Shown in pieces: positions 35,641 through 47,334 of a stretch of 64,000 nt of DNA. The DNA comes from Coenobita brevimanus. Taxonomy: Eukaryota > Arthropoda > Malacostraca > Decapoda > Coenobitidae. The DNA lies in the NCBI GenBank assembly GCA_032717465.1, contig CM064681.1, forward strand, positions 9,301,832 to 9,365,831, given 5' to 3'. Made by a program: the position numbers and the translations under genes. The notes under the pieces are model-generated. The model worked only from the letters and a program-made list of their open reading frames with translations. It was not told the DNA's origin and made no database searches. How positions within the stretch are numbered: the stretch's first letter is position 1; each line of letters starts with the position of its first letter.

Positions 35641-35696
<56 letters not shown>

Positions 35697-35718
35697 TGTG
35701 TGGGGGGGGAGGGGGGGA
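35641..35718. repeat. (CT)n array followed by G runs
   Basis: Perfect CT array of about 26 units (35641-35693), a short GTGTGTG, then G8-A-G7 (35702-35718). Confidence 0.95.
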
Positions 35719-35882
35719 CGGCAAGGAAGAAACACAATGAGCTGGTCCGTGTTTGCTGTGTCGTCACTAAACACTGCAGATCCTTCCGCGACCCAACTCT
35801 TTAGTAAGCCGGAAGTGCCCTCGAGGGGAAATTGAAAGCACACACTCACGCACACAAGCACATAGATGTCTACACGCAAGCA

Positions 35883-35884
<2 letters not shown>

Positions 35885-35930
<46 letters not shown>
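35885..35930. repeat. (CA)n microsatellite
   Basis: Perfect CA array of about 23 units. Confidence 0.97.
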
Positions 35931-35933
<3 letters not shown>

Positions 35934-35954
35934 TGACTAGAATACGATGGACAA

Positions 35955-36370
35955 AATAATAGGTCTTTTTACTCTAACTTGCTCTAAAACTTCTATCTTT
36001 CCATCCTGAATATTGAATACTGAGAAAATGGCGCTATAATCATTTTACTCTAACCTGACCAGAAACTTCATGTATCCTTCTAGAATGCTGAGTTATAACA
36101 ATAGGGTCATGCTAAAATATAATGCTATTCATGAAGAGGGGCTGTGGAAATTATGAAGAGCCACATCTTCGTCTTGTTCTGCTACCCAGTTACGTGAAAA
36201 AAAAAAAAAGACGAAAAACTGGGAAAAATTAGGCTTAAAAAGATACATAGTAGTTTCGAAGTGCTATGTAAGGCATATAAACCATAGTATATTCTGATTC
36301 TGCCAATGTCCTACAAAAATAAGCTATAAAGGACGAAAATCTGGGCCAAGTTAAGGTGAACGTGGTATAG
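35955..36370 (+). repeat. Dispersed family F, copy 1 (with partial duplication)
   Basis: TTTTTACTCTAACTTGCTC and CCATCCTGAATATTGAATAC, with a second start at 36043 (TTTTACTCTAACCTGACCAG), then GCTATTCATGAAGAGG, an A run (36199-36211), and AAATCTGGGCCAAGTTAAGG at 36339. It aligns in order with copies at 46.1 and 59.3 kb. Confidence 0.6.
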
Positions 36371-36489
36371 AAGAGATGCATAATTATATTGTTATTGTAT
36401 GTATTTTTTTTTTTTTAATAATAATATCTATCTTTCTTTTTCCTTCTCTCATGCATCACTGATCTTTCATCTATCACAGCCTAACGGTG

Positions 36490-37010
36490 CTGTGTAGACA
36501 TCCATCATTATAACATTCATCCATCCACTCGTCATTCCATAATACATTTATCCATCAACTCGACATTAATGCACATTCATTTATCTGTTCGCCACGACAT
36601 CACACATTCATCACATCACACCTTTAACACATCACACATCCACCACATATGTAACTTTCACATCACATTCATCGTATCACAAACATCCATCAGATTACAT
36701 TTACCACATCATTCACACCTTTCACATGACAGATTCATTAAAAACACATCAGTCACACACATTCAAAATATTACATTTACCACATCATACGCATTCCTCT
36801 CATGACACACATTCGTCACACGACACATTCATCACATCACTCACATGCACTGCATCACTCACATTAACCACAGGACACATTCGTCACCTGACATACATTC
36901 ATCACATCAACCACATTCATCACACTACATTCACCACATCACACTTATTTAACACAACACACACTTATCATATATCCATTCATCTCATTACATATCAATC
37001 TTAACTCCAT
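36490..37010. repeat. Cryptic (CATTCATCACATCA)-type simple sequence
   Basis: Degenerate CATCACA, ACATTCATC and CACATCAC words with no strict period over about 500 bp. Open frames here are His/Thr/Ser-rich artefacts. Confidence 0.7.
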
Positions 37011-37169
37011 CACGTCATTATATCACAACAAAAACAAAAACAAACACAACAATAACATCAGTAACAATAATAACAACTTATCATTAAATCAAATTAATCT
37101 ATATGCTCGTTACTTAATCTCACAATCATCCACCTTCTCATTTCTCCATAACAAAATGATCATAAAACA

Positions 37170-37425
37170 CCTTCTTCACACATTAGGCGTGTGCATGCCG
37201 AGCGCTAGTCTATACATACAAACTCATCGCACGGCCCACTGAAATTCCGAGGCCATCTTCATCACAGCTACACTGACCACTGGATCCACTAGCCAGACGA
37301 TGTGATAAACGAATGGGATGAACGCTGTAACTGCTCTATTAGACCATTGTCCCCATCCAGGCTAACGAGGGAGCCATTGATGGTGTGCATTAATGGGCGC
37401 TCCATTACTGCACGCAACCTTCCCT
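37170..37425. other. Non-repetitive island with ATTAATGG and ATTACTG motifs
   Basis: About 250 bp of unique sequence between cryptic repeats and a purine block, including GTGCATTAATGGGCGCTCCA and GGGAGCCATTGATGG. A family D-like CCAGACGATGTGATAAACG occurs at 37293. Candidate regulatory DNA by inference. Confidence 0.3.
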
Positions 37426-37436
37426 CTCTGACATTA

Positions 37437-37780
37437 CTTGGGGAGGAAGAGAGGGGGAGAGGAAGAAGAAAAGGGGGTTGAAGAGATGGAAGTCAGAATG
37501 GAGGACAAGGGATGGGAAAGGCGACAGGGCGAAAGAGCAAGAAGAAGAAGAAGGATTACATTACTGCATTGTTGAAAACTGATGGATGGGAAGGAAGACG
37601 GGATGAAAAGGAAAGATTAGGTTATTGCTGAATGGTGAAAATCGGGGATAGGAAAAGGGACTGGGAGAAACGGAGAGAGGGTTTAGATAATGCAACATGC
37701 AGTGCAAATGAGGGATAGTAAACAGACGGGGGAAAAGAGCAACAGGAAGACTTATAGTAACGCATGAAGGACGGTTGGGT
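37437..37780. repeat. Purine-rich block
   Basis: GGAAGAAGAAAAGG-type sequence on the plus strand. No coding evidence. Confidence 0.65.
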
Positions 37781-37799
37781 TTAAAGCCGACATTTACGT

Positions 37800-38019
37800 T
37801 GCTAAGTCCCAACCTTTCCCTAGAATAAGACTCACAGTATCGATGTTATGTCCAGGTCCCTAACTGCACCGCTGGCTTGAGGATGAAATGGAGGTCAGCG
37901 CTGCGAGGGAGGTGCCGTATTTAGTCAACTCAAAATGAAGGCGTCTTAATTTTGGCTTTCTTTTAATTGGCCCTCTTTGGAAGGGACAGCTTCTGTAGGT
38001 TTTGGCTCTGTCTAAATAA

Positions 38020-38020
<1 letters not shown>
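37800..38020 (-). other. Unique DNA, possible dispersed motif
   Basis: Minus-strand AAAACCTACAGAAGCTGTCC followed by CTTCCAAAG (37978-38005) resembles CAAAACCTGTCCCTTCCAAA at 49619 and GCAAACTGTCCCCTCCAAG at 44829. It may be part of one more dispersed family; the evidence is short. Confidence 0.35.

Positions 38021-38022
<2 letters not shown>

Positions 38023-38070
<48 letters not shown>
38023..38070. repeat. (CA)n microsatellite
   Basis: Perfect CA array of about 24 units. Confidence 0.97.
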
Positions 38071-38074
<4 letters not shown>

Positions 38075-38224
38075 GAACGCACATGCCAGGGAGCACACAA
38101 AGACAAGAGCCTGCACACACGCACATTTAGGTGCAAACACACAAACACGCAGAACCACAGGCAATGAAGGTGCTGATTGTTGTCATGGTAACAGGCAAGG
38201 CTAACCACCACCCCGGTAAAAATG

Positions 38225-38415
38225 GACACGGCGTATTACCACTACTTACACCGCCTTCATCACCACCATCACCACTTCCTCCACCACTCTCACTACCGTC
38301 ATTACCTCCGCTACCACCACCATTACTGCATTTGCCACCACTTTACCACTACAACAACGATCACCGGTGCCTTTTCAACCTCTTTATTGGTCATTATTGC
38401 CAACACTGACTTATT
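38225..38415. repeat. Cryptic (ACC/ACT)n trinucleotide sequence
   Basis: Interrupted CCACCATCACCACTTCC-type triplets. Frames are His/Pro-rich artefacts. Confidence 0.7.
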
Positions 38416-38419
38416 TGTA

Positions 38420-39430
38420 CTGCCTCACTTACGCACTGATCACCCTCCCTTCCTGATTGAGGGCTGAATTGATGCGTTCTTCATTTTTTTTATGAAGAAA
38501 CAGCCAAAGGCTAAATTCCTGAGGAAACATAGCGATAGACCAGTTGTAAGTCTGCAACATCACTTTTGTTATCTGGTTATTTGCTTAAACCAAGCCCCGT
38601 AGATTATGTACTTAGCTAAAATAGAATTTATATGTTATTTTCCGTTTTGTGATAGCTATTATGTACCTGATTCTTGGTATAGATTTAAGGCCTTTCCCTT
38701 GCAAAAACTCTTCCACGCATCACAAAAGACGTCATAAACATTCACATATTACTTCGTGAAAGGCAATACTGTGCAGTTTATAATCACACATGCCGAGGAT
38801 ATTCCTCATGTGACGATGTCATAGTATCAGTGCAGCAGTTTTCACAATATACAGGATGCAACATATGAAAATGAATGATTAGTCACTGTTAGCTGATCTT
38901 AACTAGGCAACGCAACACTGTCAAGATGCAGACCTAAATGACCTGATCAATATTCATGATCAATATTAACTATGCTCTTACTCCTCCAAAATTATGTATA
39001 TATTTAACAGATATTATGTGCCATAAAATGATCAGGCAAGATAGGTTCATCACACAGGGCATTCTTAGTATCATCTACTGTATACAGATGCAACATAAAG
39101 CAGAATAAAAACCAAGCCACAATAACAAATTAACCACACTAACAAGGACACATTGGCTGGATACAGTAAAAAACGGGGATGTCTACCTTCGTCTTGCCTG
39201 CTCTTCTGATAAATGGTGATGGATCTGAGATAAGAGAAATCCTTATTATCTCATCATGGGTTCGTGGGACTAGTTATGACTATTACTGGCCCTTTTGCTA
39301 ATTTCACACGATTATATTCAGTTTATTTTTTTAAATAGAAATGGAGCGATTTTGGACAGCCTTCTTTAACTCGTACACCATGGGAGGTCCTTTCTGAGTA
39401 AAATAAATAATTAGTAGTGAAGGCGTTAAT
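38420..39430. other. Unique AT-rich DNA, nothing recognised
   Basis: About 1 kb without simple repeats beyond a short direct repeat of GATCAATATT (38944-38967). No exon, RNA or transposon feature identified. Confidence 0.5.
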
Positions 39431-39431
39431 A

Positions 39432-39433
<2 letters not shown>

Positions 39434-39475
<42 letters not shown>
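39434..39475. repeat. (CT)n microsatellite
   Basis: Perfect CT array of about 21 units. Confidence 0.97.
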
Positions 39476-39477
<2 letters not shown>

Positions 39478-39824
39478 GTCCACCAGAGTGAGAGGGTACC
39501 CGAATGTAATCACCTCATCACCTATTAATACCACCAGACAGACGCAAGTATGACTATTCTCCTAGGCTTATGAGGCGCCAAGGACCATTAGACTAGCTTA
39601 TTTTTGCTTATATTAACATTTTTCTAGTATAAGTTGCGTGCGGAACTATTTCATTATCATAAGACTATTAGTAATCCAAAAGACAATATTAAGCCTTTCA
39701 CTAAGATGACGCATTTTACTGCACTCACACACTTAACGATTTTACTGCCTTCATTTTTACTTTAGTACTGATGGGGTTGATTAAGGATACATCAACCCGT
39801 TCAGCAAAGAAAAAATAAATAAAA

Positions 39825-39868
39825 TAATAACAACAACAACAACAATAATAATAATAATAATAATAATC
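39825..39868. repeat. (AAC)n(AAT)n trinucleotide array
   Basis: About 5 AAC units followed by about 8 AAT units. Confidence 0.95.
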
Positions 39869-40002
39869 TTAAAAACGGAAGTCGCTTTGATGTACCAAGA
39901 ATACACTAAAAAAAAAAATAACAGAGACATAACTGGATTGAAGGAATGAAGGAGTAAGAAGCAAATTAAATCGCTAAGCAAGAAGTGCTGTACAGACTCT
40001 TA

Positions 40003-40291
40003 TAAGGGATGTCCGAGGAGGAAAGGACATAACTTTGGGAAATTATAGATGAGTGAATTCTATATATATATATGTATAAAACAGTGTGTCCAAATATCAA
40101 CCATCATGGAGTTTCAGTTAACTGATGACCTTATGAACGAATTATAAGACCATTTTCGCCCATCAGGTCATCAGTAATTGCAGCTACGTAATGATTTGAG
40201 CTTTGGACACCAGTTGATATAATATTTTTGGTTTAGAATTCCCTCATCTATAATTTCCCAAAGTTATCCCCTTTCCTCTCGGGACACCCTG
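40003..40291. mobile_element. Foldback MITE, mariner/Tc1-like ends
   Basis: Terminal inverted repeats of about 57 bp: the left arm contains CATAACTTTGGGAAATTATA followed by GATGAG, and the right arm (40234-40291) reads the same on the minus strand with few mismatches. The right end is CAGGGTGTCCCGAG (minus) and the left AGGGATGTCCGAG, the style of mariner/Tc1 termini. Flanking TA at 40001-40002 and 40292-40293 fits a TA target duplication. Internal arms also pair: GTGTCCAAA and TGATGACCT at 40087-40132 against TTTGGACAC and AGGTCATCA at 40164-40212. It encodes no transposase, so it would need one in trans. Confidence 0.88.
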
Positions 40292-40390
40292 TATTTCCAC
40301 GACAATACGGTACCAGGATCATAATAATAATGTATTTTAAGTTGCGTGTGTATATTAATCCATTCGGTAAAGTTGGTTCAGATATTTAAC

Positions 40391-40672
40391 TGCTGGTGGA
40401 GAGGGACGCCTTCACGTGGTGGCGCCAATATATACGGGCGACGGATCTGCCTGGATATGTAAGCGTCTCCCAGCTCCCTAGAATGGAAGTTTGTGGACAA
40501 CAGAAAAAGTTTCAATTCGCAGTTCACTTGGTTTATGTCCAGATGAACAGAAGGCAACAACAACAACTACAACAACAACAACTACAACAACCACTACTAC
40601 TACCACTATTACTACTACTACTGTTACTAAGACTACTACTACTGTTACTAAGACTACTACTACGACCATCTT
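40391..40672 (+). mobile_element. SINE-like family R, copy 3 with long trinucleotide tail
   Basis: TGGTGGAGAGGGACGCCTTC, GTGGTGGCGCCAATATATAC, GATCTGCCTGGATATGTAAG, CAGTTCACTTGGTTTATGTC, CAGATGAACAGAAGGCAACA, then a tail of CAA, ACT and CTACTGTTA units to about 40672. The tail is longer and more varied than in the other two copies. Confidence 0.8.
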
Positions 40673-41020
40673 TATTCATACTTCTCCAAGACCATATCAG
40701 CTCCTTCTGCGGTAGGTGGTGGTGGTGTGGTGAAGGTTAAGTAGGTAGTACAACCCATCAGTAATTCAGTTCCATTTCACTGTCTTCTATAACTATCCTC
40801 TGCTTCCCCATCTGTGCCTTGATGTTATCCAGCCCTCCCCTAACCCCTTATGACTTTATATTGGGTTTTGTGTTATGTTGATAGGATGACTGAATGAACT
40901 AGCATGATCATACGGTAACTAAAAGGATGAAGCAGACGCTTACTGAACAAGCATGACATCAGCATCCTCTGTGCATAAGCAGTACGGTAATTACTCCTAC
41001 CACTACTACTAGAACTGCTA

Positions 41021-41021
41021 A

Positions 41022-41065
<44 letters not shown>
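41021..41065. repeat. (AAT)n trinucleotide array
   Basis: Perfect AAT array of about 14 units. Confidence 0.97.
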
Positions 41066-41067
<2 letters not shown>

Positions 41068-41340
41068 TTGCTCTCATCACCTTTCCTCTTTTCAATCCTC
41101 TAAGTACGGCACTGTTTATGACCCGTTCGTTAAACTCTGATATGTATTGATGATATTTTCTTAAAATTTTCATAACTATAAAGGCGCTCTCAGACGTCCT
41201 TTCTTCTCTACAATCAAAGCCGCTTGGTAATGAAGGACGAAGTATGGACAGAAAACTGAGAGTGGACAGACGAACACTAACACGGTATATCCAGCCTATA
41301 CGTAATTATCATACCAAATCACCTTTATCACGGGAATCAT

Positions 41341-41414
<74 letters not shown>
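41341..41414. repeat. (CA)n microsatellite
   Basis: CA array of about 37 units with one interrupting AA at 41398-41400. Confidence 0.97.
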
Positions 41415-41439
41415 GGCTGTCACCCTACTTCAAGAGGCT

Positions 41440-41935
41440 TAAAGTTGCCACTGATGCCACTGTAATGAAAACGACTGAGGGTTCTTGCGTTAACATCCAT
41501 CGAACTTTATAAGGATGGGAGTTGTCGTTCAAATACAAAGATCCTAGAGTTCTAAGAGTTGCCATCGTTACACAAGAGGTTGAGCGTTGCCATCGTATTT
41601 CAAGAGGTCGAGCTGCCATAGTAAATAATGAGTCTGGGAGTTGCCATCCAAATACAGGAGGCTGTGATATGCCATTGTAATTTAGGAAGCCAATCGTTGC
41701 CAATAGTCAAAGACGTACAGAGTTCCCATCGTAGTGCAAGAGGTCGAGAGCTGCCATCGTAATTCCAGTGACCGAGAGCTGCCATCGTAGTGCAAGAGAC
41801 CGAGAGCTGCCATCGTAGTGCAAGAGACCGAGAGCTGCCATCGTAGTGCATGAGACCGAGAGCTGCCATCGTAGTGCATGAGACCGAGAGCTGCCATCGC
41901 AATACAGGAAGCTGCGAGTTGCCATGGTGATTCGT
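41440..41935. repeat. 28-bp minisatellite
   Basis: Unit GAGCTGCCATCGTAGTGCAA + GAGACCGA, exactly 28 bp in the homogeneous core (41750-41900, about five near-identical units), with diverged units (GAGTTGCCATCCAAATACAG) outward on both sides, about 17 in all. All three minus-strand frames stay open through it (41600-42586, 41682-41987, 41707-42027), because 28 is not a multiple of 3 and the unit lacks stops. The encoded Trp/Gln/Leu repeats are therefore not evidence for a protein. Confidence 0.9.
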
Positions 41936-42065
41936 GCCCCGGTGCCAGGTTGCCGCGGCTGCCATAACCTTCCGCCTGGCGACGCACTGACGACCACCAG
42001 CCCAGAGCCGAAGTGAGTGCCGCACAAATTTTCTTAAGTGGTTTGTGCCATTAAATCTTACAGTG
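41936..42065. other. Non-repetitive GC-rich island
   Basis: Unique GC-rich sequence (GTGCCGCACAAATTTTCTTA, GTGCCATTAAATC) between the minisatellite and a purine block. AAGTGAGTGC resembles a 5' splice site but nothing else supports an exon. Confidence 0.3.
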
Positions 42066-43110
<1,045 letters not shown>

Positions 43111-43249
43111 AATATGGAGGGGAGAGTAGGTGATGTACTTGTGTTAAGATTAATTACAGATAAAGCAAACTGGTCTTTTGAAGGATTTGAAATAACACTG
43201 AAGGCTGGGTAATGGAGACAATGATTTAATTAAGAAACGGAATGAAATC

Positions 43250-43570
43250 TGATTATCTATCTATCTAAATTCATAGATAGATAGATGAACAGACTGACAG
43301 GTATATAGATAGAGATGAATAGATAGACAGATGAAGAGACCGATCGATAGAGATAGATAGACAAAGTAGACATGATATAAATAGATGAAAAGATAGACAC
43401 GTATAGATACATAGATAGACAATAAGATATAGTGAGGCAGATAGACAGACAGACAGACAGAGAGGTAGATGATGGACAAATATAGACAGACAGACAGACA
43501 GACAGATATAGATAATGAGACAGTAATAAATAGAAAGACAGACAGATATAGATAATGAGATAGTAAGAGT
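43250..43570. repeat. (GATA)n/(GACA)n tetranucleotide region
   Basis: Interspersed GATA and GACA tetramers, beginning with CTATCTATCTA (43256) and then its complement ATAGATAGATAG (43273), a small inverted repeat. GACA runs at 43442-43462 and 43485-43505. Confidence 0.9.
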
Positions 43571-44465
43571 TAAGTGTGTGGAAGTAGGAAAGGTACGGCA
43601 AAGGTGACACGTGTGATAACAAGACAGGTGTGGTCCATGTGACAGGTGTGTTGTAACAATAAGACAAGGCTAGTAAATACGACAGGTGTGGTTTTCATGT
43701 AAGGGACACGTGTATCAATGTGACAGGTCTGAAAGTAGGATTAGTGCGTTGTATCATGCGTGGAAATAGCACATGTGTGGTATGGCAGGTGTGAAAAGAC
43801 AGGTGTGTTGTGACAAGTGTGAAACTGATAGGTGCAGTGTGACGTGTGTAAGAGTGGAACAAATGTGCTGAAAATTAGAGACAGGGCAGGTGCTGTTGGC
43901 GCAGACGTGAGATAGTAGAGCAGGTGTGGGAAGTGCAAATAGGTGTGAAATAGGACAGGTGTGGGAAGTGCAAGCAGGTGAGAAGTTAGTACAAGTGCGG
44001 GAAGTGCAACAGATGAGGAATTAGGAAAGGTGTGGGAAGTGCAAACAGGTGTGGAGGGGGAAAAGGTGAGGTAGTAGGGCAGCTGTGGTAAGTGAAAATA
44101 AGTGTGAAAATAGAACAGGTGTGGCAGTAGGGCAGGTGTGATTAGTGAAAATAAGCGTGAAAGAAGGGCAGGTGTGGTCAGTAAGTGTGGAAGTTGAACA
44201 GGTGAGGAATTAAGGCACGTCTGGAGGAAGAACATGTGTCGATGGGGGACAGGTGTGTAGTTTGGTAGTTTGACAGGCATAAAAAAAGAACAGGTGTGGA
44301 GGCAGGGCAGGTGTGGAATAAGAACTGACAAATAAGTAGGACAGGTGTACATAACTTGGTCGTCTGAGAGGCACTAGGGTAGAACAGGTGTGGAAAGTGC
44401 AAACAGGTGTGGTAAGTCCAAACAGGTGTGGAAATAGTACAGGTGTGGGCCGAGTGTGCAGCCAC
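43571..44465. repeat. Minisatellite of GACAGGTGTGGAAGTGCAA type
   Basis: The word ACAGGTGTGG or a variant recurs about every 20-30 bp, often followed by AAGTGCAAA or AATTAGG. The period is irregular. It shares its core word with the array at 48.4-49.1 kb. Confidence 0.8.
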
Positions 44466-46100
44466 GGCCCGTATTTTACCACATGAGAAAACTGTTTTGC
44501 CTCCGGTGGTGATGGAAGGCGCTGTTTATACCCAGGCTCAGGAGGACTTTGTTTGTCAGTACCTCTATAATTTGGCTCTGTTATAGAATCCAATTATCTC
44601 TATATCTCGACTCATTTACTGCACTTGATTAACTCATGACCTCTATCTTTCGACTCTTATCACTGAACCACTATTATCTTGTATTATATCTCTATTTTGG
44701 ATCTCTTACTGCTATTATTTCTACAGGTCAGCTTTAATACTGATCTTTCAATATCTCTCATAATCTCTAAATATAATCCGAACATTTTTTTTTTTTAATA
44801 CAAGAAGGAATCAATGGCCAGGAGCCCGCAAACTGTCCCCTCCAAGAAAAAAACAAAAACGAGATACCCTGTAATTACTGAAGTTAAGATTTCTCTACAA
44901 AGCTATCGGTTCTTTTTCCACAATCTCATATCTTTACTGCCATTAATTCATCTCAGGCTATATTTCTAAATCCAATTGTTTGTATCTAGCTATATTTCCC
45001 AGGCATTTGTCATTTTCTCTCCTTCTCACCTGTATAATCCACTCTCTCTCTCTCTCTCTCTCCCTCATACCATCAAATTTCCTTACTATTTCTTCAGTAC
45101 CTTCCCTCCTTCCCGCGCTTTTTAACAAGCTTGTTATCTTTGCTCCCAACTCTTTTATCCCAATATCAGTTTGTTTTATTGTCATATATTTATTTTACGC
45201 CATTTTTTTCTATCTGCCTCAGTATCTCAGCTCTTATTACTCCCAACTTACAAATTCTTTTTTTTGCCCCAACAGTCTGTATATTTCTGCTACATTATTA
45301 CTGCATGCTATATATTACATTTGACCGTCTAATGTAAGTGTCTTATTTTCCGATATTTTTTCCCCTCACCTGCATACCTGAGTTAAAATTTTCGTCACTT
45401 GATTTTTAGATTAGTATAGGATTCTCTGCACTACTTCTAGCCGCCACTACTGTGTGTTTTTGTATTTTTATGTTCGTATGTATATATGTAAAGGCTTCAA
45501 CGACGTAAGAATGTGTATCCCTTCTCACCTGGTTCAGTGTTTATTATTGTTTTACCTTTGTGCATTCTTTTAATTTTTCGATATAGCACACCCCATCCCT
45601 TTGGTGGAAATGAAAGTTGGGATGATGACGACTGGTGACTGAATGTTGGTGATGACTGATGGTAATGATGGCAATAATGATGAGGATAATGATATTTGAA
45701 TTATGAAAGATGTTCAGTCGGAATTATACAAAGAATTTACGTAGCCTTCATACGGTTAGCGAAGTGAATTACCATAACAAGGAGTTGTGTCTCTCGCATC
45801 CTTCCATATGAGGGAATTTAGGACCCTTCAACACAACGTAAAATACAATAAGAACAAACCTAGACTTCAACTTAGACCACACAAACTCTGAATAACGAAG
45901 CATCTGTTCTCTCTACATTACTATACAACCATCTGTCGCTTATTTTATCCTCCACTACGTATACACCTACTAACTGTATTATTCTACCAATTAATTAGGA
46001 ACATTATTTTCGTGGTAAATGAGGCTTATTTATTGCAGGAAGGACAAGAGACGAGGACTGCAGAGCTTCCCCTTGTTATCTTGATCTTACGAAAAATAAT
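44466..46100. other. Unique DNA, nothing recognised
   Basis: About 1.6 kb of non-repetitive AT-rich DNA with a short (CT)n at 45044-45062 and cryptic GATGAT/GGTGAT words at 45605-45700. A GCAAACTGTCCCCTCCAAG phrase at 44829 resembles the one at 49619. No supportable gene. Confidence 0.5.
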
Positions 46101-46102
46101 AA

Positions 46103-46330
46103 TAATATACTGCTTTTACTCTAACTTTATCACCTCCCCATCCTGAATACTGAGTAGCAGCAAGAGACTAACACTAGATGATGATGATGATGCTTGTCAC
46201 GAAGAAGTGCCATAGAAAGGAGGTAAAGCCATAGTATTGCCATATTCTTCCAGTGAGCTACTTAAAAAAAAAAACTAAAAATGACAAAAATCTTGGCCAA
46301 GTTTAGGTAAAAGGACTATAGTTACGATTG
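46103..46330 (+). repeat. Dispersed family F, copy 2
   Basis: GCTTTTACTCTAACTTTATC, CCATCCTGAATACTGAGTAG, CAGCAAGAGACTAACACTAG, CTTGTCACGAAGAAGTGCCA, GCCATAGTATTGCCATATTC, an A run (46264-46274) and ATCTTGGCCAAGTTTAGGTA. The best-preserved copy, about 225 bp. Confidence 0.65.
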
Positions 46331-46589
46331 GGATTTTGATTGCAAGTCTGTTTGCGAAAATGGCTCTCGATAAAGTAACTCTCTTTGTCCAAGCTCTTTA
46401 ATATAATGACCTACTATCTATTTTGTTCTTTGTATTTCCTGGCGATTTTACCTGACTTGAGAGAGACTTAAGTATGGCCCTCATTAGCTAACTTATTATC
46501 ATTACTTTTTAATTATATTCTACCCTCAAAATAAAACTAAAAATTAATCTCAGTGCAGGAGTAAAACCTAAAATATTACCTGGGTCTTT

Positions 46590-47330
46590 CCTAAGCTGAA
46601 AAAAAGTCTGGTAACAGCAAGAGTCAGCTTAAAGTGTCGCCCATGGATGAATTAGTGGGCCAATCTGATTCTCACTTTTCATATCTACTTCTATTATCAT
46701 CACCCTCCCAGTTCAATAATTTCCTTCTGTATTTATTCCTGCTCCTACCAGACGATTTCCTGGCCTTTGGTTCCTTCTTTCTTGCATTAAAAAAAAAAAA
46801 AAAGCCTGGGAGAGACCTACCGTAGTGAAGGGGTTAATGGATATATATTACCCTTTGGTCTGATAAGCCTCTCCTAAGATTAAATCGTCTGAAAGTACAA
46901 TAATATGATACACATGTCCTCGTAAAGGCCAAGGACAGGAATAAATTGCTTCGCTTACCCCTGCTACCTCCAGACGATTTTATTCAGCAGGGTATGTAGT
47001 AAGTGAGGGGGTTTTAAGACTAGTTAATTCCCTCAGTATTAAGGCCTGCATTCTATTTGGCTAAGGAAGCTCCCTAACACCTTTTCCAACGCGATTTATT
47101 TTACTTATTACACCTCACTGTCCTATTTTGTGTTATAAAAATCCTTCAAACATCGCCACACCTAGACTAAATAACGTTCAAAAAGATATTAACCAGCCAC
47201 ATCCAAAACCTGTCATCCAACCCCATCACCATTATCTATACTGAATAAAATCGTCTTTTAAGTAATATATACCCATTATTAACCCCTTTACCATTTCCTA
47301 CGCTGAGTGAAATCGCCTTTAGGTAGCAAG
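46590..47330. repeat. Family D cluster (six units, both orientations)
   Basis: Minus-type cores at 46592 (AAGCTGAAAAAAAGTCTGGT), 46875 (TAAGATTAAATCGTCTGAAA), 47241 (CTGAATAAAATCGTCTTTTA) and 47302 (GCTGAGTGAAATCGCCTTTA); plus-type at 46747 (TACCAGACGATTTCCTGG) and 46967 (CTCCAGACGATTTTATTCAG). TTAACCCCTT or GGGGTTAA words lie between them. Confidence 0.65.
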
Positions 47331-47334
47331 ATAA

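Noticed and set aside
42010..42022. 5' splice site (AAGTGAGTGC) ending a short exon starting at ATGGTGATTCG (41933)
   Set aside because: No acceptor, no conserved peptide and the candidate start lies at the edge of a minisatellite.
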